DNA from: Ostreococcus mediterraneus | Taxonomy: Eukaryota; Chlorophyta; Mamiellophyceae; Mamiellales; Bathycoccaceae | Assembly: GCA_012295225.1 (NCBI GenBank) | Contig: WMKK01000005.1 | Span: forward strand, 254,958-318,957 | DNA: 64,000 nucleotides | Reading direction: 5' to 3' | Shown here: in pieces, positions 27,408-36,113 of the stretch | Layout: each line of letters opens with the position of its first letter | Numbering within the stretch: the stretch's first letter is position 1 | The notes under the pieces: model-generated | Seen by the model: only the letters and a program-made list of their open reading frames with translations | Database searches by the model: none | Told to the model about the DNA's origin: nothing | Made by a program: the position numbers and the translations under genes

Positions 27408-28272
27408 TTACAAGTAAATGCTCGCCGCGCGCTCCTTGAACTTGATCTCACGGCTGTCGCGCTTGCCAACACCCTCAGCGACCTCGCGTTCGCGCTTCAC
27501 CGTGTACAACTGCGCCACCTTGGTCTTCAAGATGCCAAAGTGGTGCGGCTTGAACTCCTTACGCGTAGACTGACGCATGCGCAATTGGAACAACATCTTC
27601 TTGCTCTTCGTCACTTCTTCCAAAAGCGCCTCGTTCGACAATTCCTTGAAATCCTTAATGCTCGTCGGCTTGAGGCCAGTGAACTCATCAGTCGCCGCCG
27701 CGTCGCCTTCGGCGCGAACGACGACCGAGGCGCGCTTTTGCGCGCGCGCGTGAGCGGCGGAAAACTACACATCGATACAAACACACGCAAAACCCGGTCA
27801 GTACACGCACACACGCACACACCACACTATTCCACCATTCCACACGCCTCTCGCTCGTCTCACTCGACACCATTCGCGCGCGCGTCCTCTCCCCTCGCGC
27901 GTTTTCAGGGTTTCAGCCCCTCTGACCCTGTCTCACACGGCGCCGTCCCCGTTCCGCACGCGCGCGCGCACCACCAACCCCTCGCGCGCGCGCGCCTTGC
28001 GCATACAATATCCAACCCACCACACGATCGACGAACCACCACCGCGCCACCACCGCGCGCATCGCCTCGTCGCCATCGTTCCCAGCCGCGCGCCCCCATC
28101 GCGCGCGCGCCCCTTTCGCGCCCGCGCCCCCTTCGCGCCCCCATCGCGCGCTTTTCCGCGCACCGCATCACGCGCGACGCATCACGCGCGACGCATCTAT
28201 ATCTCTACCCACCTTGACGTGAACGACCGGCGCGGCGCGCGACGACGCGGTGAGAATCATCGCGTGAGCCAT
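27408..28272 (-). CDS. RPL29: Plastid ribosomal protein L29 (uL29c), two exons
   Basis: Exon 28213-28272 starts MAHAMILTASSRAAPVVHVK and ends at a GTGGGT donor. Exon 27408-27764 follows a TAG acceptor. Both junctions are phase 0 and give 138 residues. The N-terminal 50 residues form a plastid transit peptide ending near VVVRAEGD. The mature part (LSNEALLEEVTKSKKMLFQL, RKEFKPHHFG, VAQLYTVKRERE) is bacterial-type uL29, as in plant plastid L29. It is a large-subunit protein near the polypeptide exit. The 448-nt intron is G-rich in the sense strand. The nearly pure coding part alone would give only a 77-residue fragment, so the first exon matters. Confidence 0.9.
27765..28212 (-). other. Long G-rich first intron of RPL29
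   Basis: 448 nt with a GTGGGT donor, a CTGACC branch-like motif about 40 nt before the TAG acceptor, and strong G over C skew in the sense strand. Apart from short duplicated CGCGACGCATCA-like units near its 5' end it holds no recognisable gene. Open frames on the opposite strand are composition artefacts. Confidence 0.7.
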
Positions 28273-28821
28273 CGTCGTCGCACGGCGGCGTGCCCTAGTG
28301 TGACGACCACGACGCCGCGCGCGCCCGTCGCCGGTCGCACGCCGAGGCACCTGTGTGTCGGTGTACACATATACACGTATACTTTACTACGAGTACAGTA
28401 TTTGTTAATAGAATACGCTCTTTTGAGTGATCTCCTGATGATTCACCCAATGTAAAGGTTCTAGATATCGTAGTCCTACTTTTGATAAGACCTCAGAATT
28501 TTACACACTTTATCTTAATTTGGTCTTCCCGGTACTCCAAACAGTATTAGTCTATCAAATGATGATAAAACTCCCACCGCCGACGTGTGCGCGCGTGATG
28601 GGCTCGCGCGGTGTGCGCGACGACGAACGCGCGTGCGAGGGGGTGTATGTCGCATGTGAGGGTGTATGCATAGAGGGTTGTGGGGTAGGATATGCGTAGC
28701 GGTGCACGCAGTCGCCTGCGGTCGCGGTCGCGCGCGCGGTCGCGGTCGAAACCCTGACGACGACGATCGCGCGCGCGTCACATCGTCGCGCGACACAGCG
28801 TTCGAACCCTTACCCGCGGTC
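28273..28821. other. 549-bp divergent spacer with an AT-rich island
   Basis: This is the longest gene-free stretch between start codons (RPL29 and plastid RPE). Its central part, about 28361-28570, is clearly AT-rich against GC-rich flanks, and the RPE-proximal part is GC-rich with GTCGCG-type repeats. I found no tRNA, U snRNA or convincing C/D snoRNA in it. It presumably carries both promoters. Confidence 0.5.
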
Positions 28822-29625
28822 ATGATGTCGTGCGCGTCCACGTTTACCGGTGTGAAGATCTCGGCGTCGCACGGCGCTAAGCGCGCGAGCTCGTCGAGCC
28901 GCGCGACGACCGTCGTCGTCAAGGCGAACGCCAAGGTTGACGCGTGCGACAAGAACTCCATCATCGTGTCGCCGTCGATTTTGAGCGCTAATTTTGCCAA
29001 GCTCGGCGAGGAGATCCAAGCGATCGATAAGGCGGGTGCGGAATGGGTGCACATTGATGTCATGGATGGACGATTCGTGCCGAATATTACCATCGGGCCG
29101 TTGGTCGTGGATGCGATTCGTCCGGTGACGGATAAGGTGCTCGACTGCCACTTGATGATTGTTGAGCCGGAACTCCGTGTCGCGGATTTCGCCAAGGCTG
29201 GTGCGGATATTATCTCCGTGCACGCTGAGGGTGCGGCGACGATCCACTTGCACCGCACGATTAACCAAATTAAGGATTTGGGGTGCAAGGCGGGCGTCGT
29301 GTTGAACCCCGGCACGCCGGTGAGCGTGTTGGAGTACATCATCGAAGAGGTTGACCTCATCTTGGTGATGTCCGTCAACCCGGGTTTCGGTGGCCAATCG
29401 TTCATCGAAAGCCAAGTGAGAAAGATTGCGGAAATCCGCAAGATGTGCGATGCCGCCGGTGTGAACCCGTGGATTGAAGTCGACGGCGGCGTGTCGCCGA
29501 AGAACGCGTACAAGGTCATCGAAGCCGGCGCCAACGCCCTCGTCGCGGGCTCCGCCGTCTTCAACTCTCCGGACTACGCCGCGGCGATCGCTGGTATCAA
29601 GGCGTCCAAGCGTCCGTCCGCGTAA
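28822..29625 (+). CDS. RPE: Ribulose-phosphate 3-epimerase, plastid form
   Basis: 267 residues from the ATG at 28822. Residues 1-40 ([20 protein letters not shown]) form a plastid transit peptide. The TIM-barrel epimerase follows: [48 protein letters not shown] and [11 protein letters not shown], all family signature motifs including metal-binding His and Asp. The enzyme interconverts ribulose 5-phosphate and xylulose 5-phosphate in the Calvin cycle and oxidative pentose phosphate pathway. A separate cytosolic-type paralogue lies at 44330-45016. It is divergent from plastid RPL29. Confidence 0.96.
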   Translation: MMSCASTFTGVKISASHGAKRASSSSRATTVVVKANAKVDACDKNSIIVSPSILSANFAKLGEEIQAIDKAGAEWVHIDVMDGRFVPNITIGPLVVDAIRPVTDKVLDCHLMIVEPELRVADFAKAGADIISVHAEGAATIHLHRTINQIKDLGCKAGVVLNPGTPVSVLEYIIEEVDLILVMSVNPGFGGQSFIESQVRKIAEIRKMCDAAGVNPWIEVDGGVSPKNAYKVIEAGANALVAGSAVFNSPDYAAAIAGIKASKRPSA

Positions 29626-29788
29626 GCATGAGATTTGTCCAATATTAAATATTTTTGCTCTATATCGTCACAACGACGCCGACGCGCCGAGGCACAATCC
29701 ACGCGGCGCGTCAACTTCCGCCTCACATCGCGTCGTTATCGTCGTCGTCGTCGTCACCGATTCGTGAGCGCGTCAAGTACGTACCGCT

Positions 29789-31879
29789 ATGCGCGTCGCG
29801 TGCGCGCGCTCGTCGCAACAATGGCTCAGCGCGTCGACATCGTCCCGCGTTGCCGTCGCCTCGCGAGCGCTGTCCAGTACGAGTGAAGTAGATTTCGACG
29901 TCATCGTCGTCGGTGGAGGGCATGCGGGGACCGAAGCCGCGGCTGCAGCCGCGAGACGAGGTGCACGAACGGCACTGGTGACACCCAAGCCGTACAAGAC
30001 GCTCGGGGAGATGAGTTGTAATCCATCAATCGGTGGGCTCGGGAAAGGCACTTTGGTGCGCGAGGTTGACGCGTTGGATGGTCTCATGGCGCGCGCCGCA
30101 GATGGAGGCGGTATTCAGTTCAGAATGTTGAATTCGAGTAAAGGCCCTGCGGTGCGTGGTGCGCGAGCGCAGATGGATCGCGATTTGTACAAGAAAGAGA
30201 TACAGCGCTTGATTGCCGATGTCGGCGGCTTGGACGTCGTCGACGCCGCGGTGGTTGATTTAGATATAGAAACCGACGCGGTTAGCGGGCAAGGAGGAGT
30301 AATACGAGGGGTCATACTGGATGACGGACGGAAGTTGACGACGAAATCGGTGGTTATCACCACAGGAACGTTTTTGAATGGTGTATTGCACATAGGTAAC
30401 GAGCGCGTGCCAGCCGGTCGCATGGCAAACGCGACGACAGAGCAAGCGGATATGGACGCTGGAAAGGCTGCACATAGACTAGCGAAGACACTATATGGCG
30501 TAGGTTTCGCCATGGGTCGCATGAAGACTGGTACACCGCCTAGATTGGATGGTACGACTATCAATTGGGCGGCGTGTGTGCCGCAACCAGGCGACGACGT
30601 TCCAGTACCATTTGCGTTTCAGGCGTCGAGTCGACCCGCGAGTGATGGCCCGTGGACAACCTCGGTGCCTCAAATTATGTGTCACAGCACGTACACCACG
30701 CCAGAGACTGAAAAGTACATCGCTGCCGCGCCAAAGTCGAAGTACGACATTGAAGATCCAACCGCGCCAACGACGCCAAGGTATTGTCCATCGATTGAAT
30801 CCAAAGTTCGACGATTTCCGGGACGTAACCATCGTATTTGGCTAGAACCTGAAGGTTTGAACACTGATGTGGTGTATCCGAACGGAATTACGAACAATTT
30901 GGATCCAGCTTTGCAAAAAGAGATGGTGCGCACAATTCCGGGACTGGAAAATGTTCACATACTTCGTCCCGGCTACGGCGTCGAGTATGACTACGTAGAC
31001 CCGCGCGAATTGCGCATAACTTTAGAGACGAAGCGCATCAAAGGGTTGTTTCTAGCAGGACAAATCAATGGCACGACGGGGTATGAAGAAGCTGCGGCGC
31101 AAGGTTTACTCGCTGGTACCAACGCCGCGAGTGTCGACGGTGAAGTATTTAAGATTCCTCGCCACTCGAGCTATCTTGGGGTTCTGATCGACGATTTGAC
31201 GAGCAGAGGAACAAGCGAACCATATCGCATGTTCAGCTCACGAGTTGAATATCGATTGAGTATTCGTTCTGACAACGCTGACTTGCGTCTCACAGAACTC
31301 GGTTCCCAATTTGGTGTCGTATCTGCCGAGCGCTCGCGCGCGGCATCGAGAAGGCGAGCGCTTGCCGAGCGCGCGATGAAAGCACTCGATGATATCACGC
31401 TCGTGCCTTCTCGGTGGCAAGCGTACGCGCCAGATTTGCCAATCGCAAAGCACGGGCGGCATTTGAGCGCATCAAACATGTTGGCGCAAGGCTGGGGCAT
31501 TGATAAAATCCTTCACGTCGTCACTGAGGTGCTCGGAACGGCGGACTTGAACGTTCAAGCTCTACACGCAGTGAACGGCGAAGACCGAAGCGCATTCGAG
31601 TGCGCGGCGATTGAGGCGTATTATCGTCCGTACATTGACAGGCAAGCGCAAGAAATTGACGACATGCAACGCGAAGAAGAGTTGGAAATTCCAGAGCATT
31701 TCGATTACTCAACGATTGATAACTTGTCGAACGAAGATAGGGAAAAATTAGAAGCTGTACGCCCGTCGACGTTCGCGCGTGCGAGCCGAATCAGCGGTGT
31801 GACGCCGGCGGCGCTGTTATCGTTGTTTCGTGCAGTCGCAAAATCTCAAAAAGCGTCTTCAAAAGTTCGATTAATGTAA
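29789..31879 (+). CDS. MTO1: tRNA uridine-5-carboxymethylaminomethyl modification enzyme MnmG/MTO1
   Basis: 696 residues. The first 30 residues ([20 protein letters not shown]) resemble a mitochondrial or plastid presequence. Then come the FAD dinucleotide-binding motif [19 protein letters not shown], the GidA signature [12 protein letters not shown], and further conserved blocks ([52 protein letters not shown]). MnmG works with MnmE to modify the wobble uridine of certain organellar tRNAs. The MnmE partner is not in this window. It follows plastid RPE on the same strand at 163 bp, too far to suggest a shared transcript. Confidence 0.96.
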   Translation: MRVACARSSQQWLSASTSSRVAVASRALSSTSEVDFDVIVVGGGHAGTEAAAAAARRGARTALVTPKPYKTLGEMSCNPSIGGLGKGTLVREVDALDGLMARAADGGGIQFRMLNSSKGPAVRGARAQMDRDLYKKEIQRLIADVGGLDVVDAAVVDLDIETDAVSGQGGVIRGVILDDGRKLTTKSVVITTGTFLNGVLHIGNERVPAGRMANATTEQADMDAGKAAHRLAKTLYGVGFAMGRMKTGTPPRLDGTTINWAACVPQPGDDVPVPFAFQASSRPASDGPWTTSVPQIMCHSTYTTPETEKYIAAAPKSKYDIEDPTAPTTPRYCPSIESKVRRFPGRNHRIWLEPEGLNTDVVYPNGITNNLDPALQKEMVRTIPGLENVHILRPGYGVEYDYVDPRELRITLETKRIKGLFLAGQINGTTGYEEAAAQGLLAGTNAASVDGEVFKIPRHSSYLGVLIDDLTSRGTSEPYRMFSSRVEYRLSIRSDNADLRLTELGSQFGVVSAERSRAASRRRALAERAMKALDDITLVPSRWQAYAPDLPIAKHGRHLSASNMLAQGWGIDKILHVVTEVLGTADLNVQALHAVNGEDRSAFECAAIEAYYRPYIDRQAQEIDDMQREEELEIPEHFDYSTIDNLSNEDREKLEAVRPSTFARASRISGVTPAALLSLFRAVAKSQKASSKVRLM

Positions 31880-31911
31880 TGAGCAAGCATAATGTAATAT
31901 AAATAGCTATT

Positions 31912-32685
31912 CTAGAGCGAGCGCACGCCAACAATAGATTCAACGGCTTGAAGATGTCCAAGTGCGCGCGCCCGGGCATCGGGCGACAATCCTTCCAACT
32001 CTTTGCGCACCTCCCCGAGCTCGCCATTGATGTATTGAATCTCGCCTCCGCTCAAAATCTTATCCAACTGCTTCGCCGGCGCAAACTGCGCGAGCACGCC
32101 TTCATCCTTTACCCCGGCGTACTTCATAGCTGTCGACAAATCGATCAATCCCGTCTTCGCCCCAACCGGCCGACCGTTCTCAAACAGCATGAGCGTCGGG
32201 AACCCAGTCACCGCGTACGCCTTGGCGTAATCTGTATACGTATCCACGTTCATTCTCGCCACGCGCGTCTTCGACCCAGCTGCGGATAACTTCTCCGGCA
32301 ACTCCTCCCAAATCGGCTCCAGACGCTTGCAATACGGACACCACGGCGCGTAAAACTCCACGAACACCGCGTTTTTGCTTTGCTCCACCACCTTGGTAAA
32401 GTTTTCAGGCGTGAGCTCAATCACTCCACCAGCCGCCGCATTCGCCCGTTCGGTCGCGAGCGCGGCGACTCCGACCGCGACGCCCGCACCGAGCGCCCGA
32501 CGGCGCCCGACGGCGACGCCCGCGGCGTTCGCGACCGCATCCGAAGCCCCAACGCCATCACCGTCGCCACCCATCGCGCGCGGCATCGTCACGCACACCC
32601 GCCGCGCTCGTCGCCCCATCGCGCGCGCACCCTTCGCGCGCGCGTCTACACATGCACGCATATTCACCGCACATATCGCCGCCAT
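31912..32685 (-). CDS. Thioredoxin-fold protein, probable thylakoid-lumen type
   Basis: 257 residues from the ATG at 32685; the frame is open upstream but antisense to the next gene. The N-terminal 95 residues look like a bipartite presequence: an Arg-rich plastid part, then GRRRALGAGVAVGVAALA with an A-x-A-like end (ERANAAA), the Tat-type lumen signal. The thioredoxin domain carries FYAPWCPYCKRLEP, a CPYC active site as in glutaredoxins, and cis-proline in TGFPTLMLF. A helical C-terminal extension follows. It probably acts as a thiol-disulfide oxidoreductase in the lumen. PDI-like ER location is less likely given the N-terminus. It converges on MnmG with 32 bp between stops. Confidence 0.82.
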   Translation of the reverse strand: MAAICAVNMRACVDARAKGARAMGRRARRVCVTMPRAMGGDGDGVGASDAVANAAGVAVGRRRALGAGVAVGVAALATERANAAAGGVIELTPENFTKVVEQSKNAVFVEFYAPWCPYCKRLEPIWEELPEKLSAAGSKTRVARMNVDTYTDYAKAYAVTGFPTLMLFENGRPVGAKTGLIDLSTAMKYAGVKDEGVLAQFAPAKQLDKILSGGEIQYINGELGEVRKELEGLSPDARARALGHLQAVESIVGVRSL

Positions 32686-33054
32686 CGCGCGCCGCTCGGC
32701 GTCGTCGCGCGTGCGTCTCTGTGCGGTTTCAGCGTCGGTGACGCGGATGGGTCGCGAAAAGGGGAAGCACAACGCCAGTGATTTCCCCGCATTCAGCGCC
32801 GCACCACACGCGACGCGACGGTCGCGTTGCATCGCCCGCGCGAGATCGCGCACGTGAAAGTAATCTTTTATTCGTTTCGCCCGCGCACGGGCGCGCGTGA
32901 GGGTTGACGCGCGCGGCATTCGTGCGAATCGCAATCGCCGCCGTCGGCATTGTCGTGTCGGGGTCTCTCGGACGGTGCGAAGCGGCGCGCGTCGCGTGTG
33001 CGCGTCGCGCGAGGCGGGACCATCGCGATCGCGCACGCGTGAGGTGTGTGCGTA
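32686..33054. other. 369-bp divergent spacer, GC-rich
   Basis: This region lies between the thioredoxin and DUF760-like start codons. It is dominated by GCG/CGC-rich sequence and open frames with arginine/alanine bias. I see no gene, RNA or clear binding site, but both promoters must lie here. Confidence 0.5.
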
Positions 33055-34305
33055 ATGTTTGCATCGAATGCGTGCGCGCGAGGGGGCGTGCGGGCGTCGT
33101 GTGATGCGCGACGGACGCGATTCCAATGCGCGAAGAATGTGTCGAGAGGTTGCTCGAGACGGCGGGTGGCGGTGTTTGCGCGCGATGGCGGCGCGAATAA
33201 CGGCGCGCGAGAGGGGCATCGGAAGAAACACCATTACGCGCACGGCAAGGGTGCGGTGGAGACGGCGCATGTGGAGTGTCGAACGGCGATAGGGGAGCGA
33301 TTGGGGGGGATTCTGAGCTCGAGCGGGCGCAAGGCGTTTGACGCGGCGGCGGCGGATGCGTTGAAAGATATGATGAATCGCGTGGCCGACATCACTGCTG
33401 CTGATCATGATGCAGACGATGACGGCACCGTTGGGCGACAAGCGTTGACGTCGATGGAGATTGAGGATGTGATGTATCTGAGCGTCGTGCGCGACTTGGC
33501 GGTTGCCGGAGGCGTGGGCGAGGCGAGGGATGAAAAACGCGTGCGTTTGATGCAACGATGTCAAATGTTACAAGACGTCTTACCAAAAGGTTCTGATGAT
33601 TACATTATTAACTTAGTGCTGCGCGTGTTCCAAAACATTTCCGATGGTTCGAGGCGCGTGAATGGGGCGTACGTGGTGTCGGCGTCGACGCTCGCGGATG
33701 TGTACGCCAAGTGCGCGTCTTTTGGTTACTTTTTGAGCGCCAGCGCGCGTCGATTGGAACTCGAGCAATGCATGTCGTCTGGAAGTGACTCTGTGCATTT
33801 ATCCAAGCTCGCGTGCCCGCTCAAGTTGATGCGATATCGCATTTTACAATCCAACTTGAAGGCGATTGAGGGCGAAAGCGAGTGTTTGCCGTCGCAACCG
33901 CGCGTCGCCGGATATGAGGTTCCCGTTCTTTTACGAGCACCAGGAGGGATTTTAATCCCAGGTGAGCCGTTGACACTGAAGCAATACGTAGATCAGATGG
34001 GCCCAGCTGCGCGCGCGCGCACGGCTCAAATCGCATCCGTCGAGGCGAGCGAAGTTTTGCGACGTCACGTCAGCTTGCTCTTTGCGGGCGACAGGTACAG
34101 CGTCATGGCCACTTCTTTACCGGCACGTGATGCCCGTCGCTCAACACTGGGCAACGACGATGAACATTTCGATGATTATATCGCTATTCACATGGATCAG
34201 TTGAAGCACACCGTGCTCGAAGCTTCGGCATTTGGCACTGCGCTCGCCGACGTTGAACGCGACATCGACTGTTCCAGCCACGCGCAGCTTTTGACGCGCG
34301 CGTAG
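33055..34305 (+). CDS. Uncharacterised plastid-type protein, DUF760-like
   Basis: 416 residues from the ATG at 33055 (a GTG lies 9 nt upstream). The first 50 residues (FASNACARGGVRASCDARRT, Arg/Ser/Ala-rich, ending near VAVFARDGG) suggest a plastid transit peptide. The rest is soluble and helical. The block SASTLADVYAKCASFGYFLS followed by ASARRLELEQCM resembles the GYFLR..RLELQ motif of plant DUF760 proteins, which are nuclear-encoded plastid proteins of unknown role. That match is from memory and only moderate. No catalytic motif is visible. It is divergent from the thioredoxin gene. Confidence 0.6.
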   Translation: MFASNACARGGVRASCDARRTRFQCAKNVSRGCSRRRVAVFARDGGANNGAREGHRKKHHYAHGKGAVETAHVECRTAIGERLGGILSSSGRKAFDAAAADALKDMMNRVADITAADHDADDDGTVGRQALTSMEIEDVMYLSVVRDLAVAGGVGEARDEKRVRLMQRCQMLQDVLPKGSDDYIINLVLRVFQNISDGSRRVNGAYVVSASTLADVYAKCASFGYFLSASARRLELEQCMSSGSDSVHLSKLACPLKLMRYRILQSNLKAIEGESECLPSQPRVAGYEVPVLLRAPGGILIPGEPLTLKQYVDQMGPAARARTAQIASVEASEVLRRHVSLLFAGDRYSVMATSLPARDARRSTLGNDDEHFDDYIAIHMDQLKHTVLEASAFGTALADVERDIDCSSHAQLLTRA

Positions 34306-34624
34306 AATTCAATAATATCACGCTCCTGCACGAAGCTCCAATTTTAGTATTATGAGACATTTACCGTTACTAGTGTATCCTGTTGTAATAATAACAATAA
34401 TAACAGCCGAAGTACTGCGCCTCATTTACACATCCGACGCCCGTGTGTCGCGCGAGACCATTCTTTAAAGCGCACAAAAATGTGTGAACAACGCCGGTGT
34501 TAACTTTTCCACGCAACGGGGTGGCGTTCGCCAATCCTCGACGGATTCAACACACATCGCATGATGAGATTAGTTACATATATAGTCTTTTCAACTTCTA
34601 GGTTACCTATGGTTTCTATTTCGC
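34306..34624. other. 319-bp convergent spacer, AT-rich
   Basis: The region between the stops of the DUF760-like and RAE1 genes is much longer than the other convergent gaps here (about 30-200 bp). It contains AT-rich runs (AATAATAACAATAATAACA) flanking a GC-rich core (about 34490-34560) with small inverted pairs such as GGCGTTCGCC. I see no coding gene. A noncoding RNA is possible but unproven. Confidence 0.4.
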
Positions 34625-35845
34625 TCAGTATTTGCGTCCGGCTGGTTTCGCTGGTCTCGGCTTCACCTCTGTATCGTTGACGGCGTGTAAATAGATGTTA
34701 TTTGGAGTATTTGATAAAGGATTATCCCCTCCCTTGCTCCATTCGTACGACACGGCGTATGCGTAGATGGTGCCATCGCGGTTGAAGTTACCGCAAGAAA
34801 TTGGCGCCGGACACTTGTTCATATTTTTCAAGCGTTGCTTGCTGTCCTTGTCCCAGAAGTTGAAATTGCCATCCGCGCCGGCGGTGACAAACGTGCCATA
34901 CGTCGGATGGAACGAGATGGAATTGACAGAGTATATATCGCTGCCTTCTCTGTGACATTTGAACGTAAAGTTTTTGCTCTGCAAGTTATCTTCGACGTGC
35001 TGCACCGCTACGCGACCTTCAATGGAGCCGACGAGGTAGCCCGAACGGTCGGGGAACGCCGCGACGCATCGCGTTTGGTACTTCAACGGCGATATCAACT
35101 GCTTGTAAGGCACCTGAGGGTTGGCTAAGTTGAAAATTTGGATTTGACGCTCTGCGCATCCCACGACAAGAAGCGGATGCGTGACGCTTAATGCGTAACA
35201 CCGCTCTGGCAAGGTGACCTGCAACGCCGGGTTTGGTTGGCGCGTGTCCCAGTATTTCAACGTACGATCCCACGAGCCGGTGACTAACAACCCAACCTGC
35301 TCGATCCACGCCATGTGTCGAATAGCTTGATCGTGCTGCGCAACTTGTGTGGACTGATTCGTCGCTAAATCCCACTTTTTCCCTATGTTGTCGCAACCGC
35401 CAGAAAACACGCTCGCACCGTCGTGCGACCACGCGCTACACAGCACTGGAGCCTCATGCTTCGTCGACGCCTTTGGTAGCGCCTGACCGTTATTCGCCAC
35501 TTCATAACAAAACACCTGCGCACGTGAATTAAAAACAATCACACCCAAACTCTGTCAGTCTTTTGTGTACTCTCTCTCGCGCATCCGTCGAGATCCAAAT
35601 TCTCTCTCACTCGCTCTCCCTCGCCCTCGCTCTCTCTCGCGTCCTCATTCACCAACCCAAACCACACGCGCACATCACGCGACGCATCACACACACACAC
35701 GCACATCACCATCCCACGCCGTGGCCACTAAAAAATTCCCCATCGGCGACCACTCCAAGCTCGAAATCCCATCGCTCGGGGGATTCGCCACTTGAAAATC
35801 ATTATTCGGGTTCGTCGGTGCGCTCACGGGTGCGCCCCAAGACAT
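34625..35845 (-). CDS. RAE1: mRNA export factor RAE1/Gle2, two exons
   Basis: Exon 35699-35845 (MSWGAPVSAPTNPNNDFQVA to TAWDGDVR) joins exon 34625-35515 (VFCYEVANNGQ onward), giving 345 residues across a 183-nt intron with a GTGTGT donor, CTGAC branch motif and CAG acceptor. The junction restores the family sequence at the first WD repeat. WD40 blades follow (CSAWSHDGASVFSGGCDN, TGSWDRTLKYWD, VSFHPTYGTFVTAGADGNFNFWD) and a C-terminus ending KPAGRKY. RAE1 docks at the nuclear pore through the NUP98 GLEBS motif and aids mRNA export. It is divergent from TrpD. Confidence 0.95.
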
Positions 35846-35984
35846 GGTCTCTCACGCGACTCGCGCACTGCGACTCGTCGGCGCGACAACGGTGGTGACA
35901 ACGGTCGCTCGCGTCGTCGGCGGGCGCGCGAAACTCACGCGCACGAGCGATGGACGAGCGCGTCAGCCGTTGGTCGCGTGCGGT

Positions 35985-36027
35985 CCAAAGTTCGGACATT
36001 CGGCGCCCAAAGTTCGGACATTCGGCG
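35985..36027. repeat. 21-bp tandem duplication in RAE1/TrpD upstream region
   Basis: The 21-mer beginning CCAAAGTTCGGACATTCGGC occurs at 35985-36005 and again at 36007-36027, one base apart and identical. It lies 86 bp upstream of the TrpD ATG and 140 bp from the RAE1 ATG. It may be a recent duplication or a paired regulatory site, possibly in the TrpD 5' UTR. Confidence 0.75.
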
Positions 36028-36113
36028 TCTCTCGACGGCCCACGACGCCCCCTTATCCACGACGTCCACGCCGCGCACAACGCGACGCCTCGCCCGACGT
36101 CGCAGATAAAGCG

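Noticed and set aside
27357-28217. A 286-residue plus-strand frame across RPL29 and its intron
   Set aside because: His/Pro/Arg-rich low-complexity product running antisense to verified RPL29 exon and G-rich intron.
28400-28570. tRNA or U snRNA in the AT-rich island
   Set aside because: No A/B box pair or snRNA core sequence found on either strand by reading.
28515-29564. A 349-residue open frame antisense to plastid RPE
   Set aside because: It mirrors the RPE coding region, has no recognisable domain, and GC-rich coding sequence readily leaves the antisense frame open.
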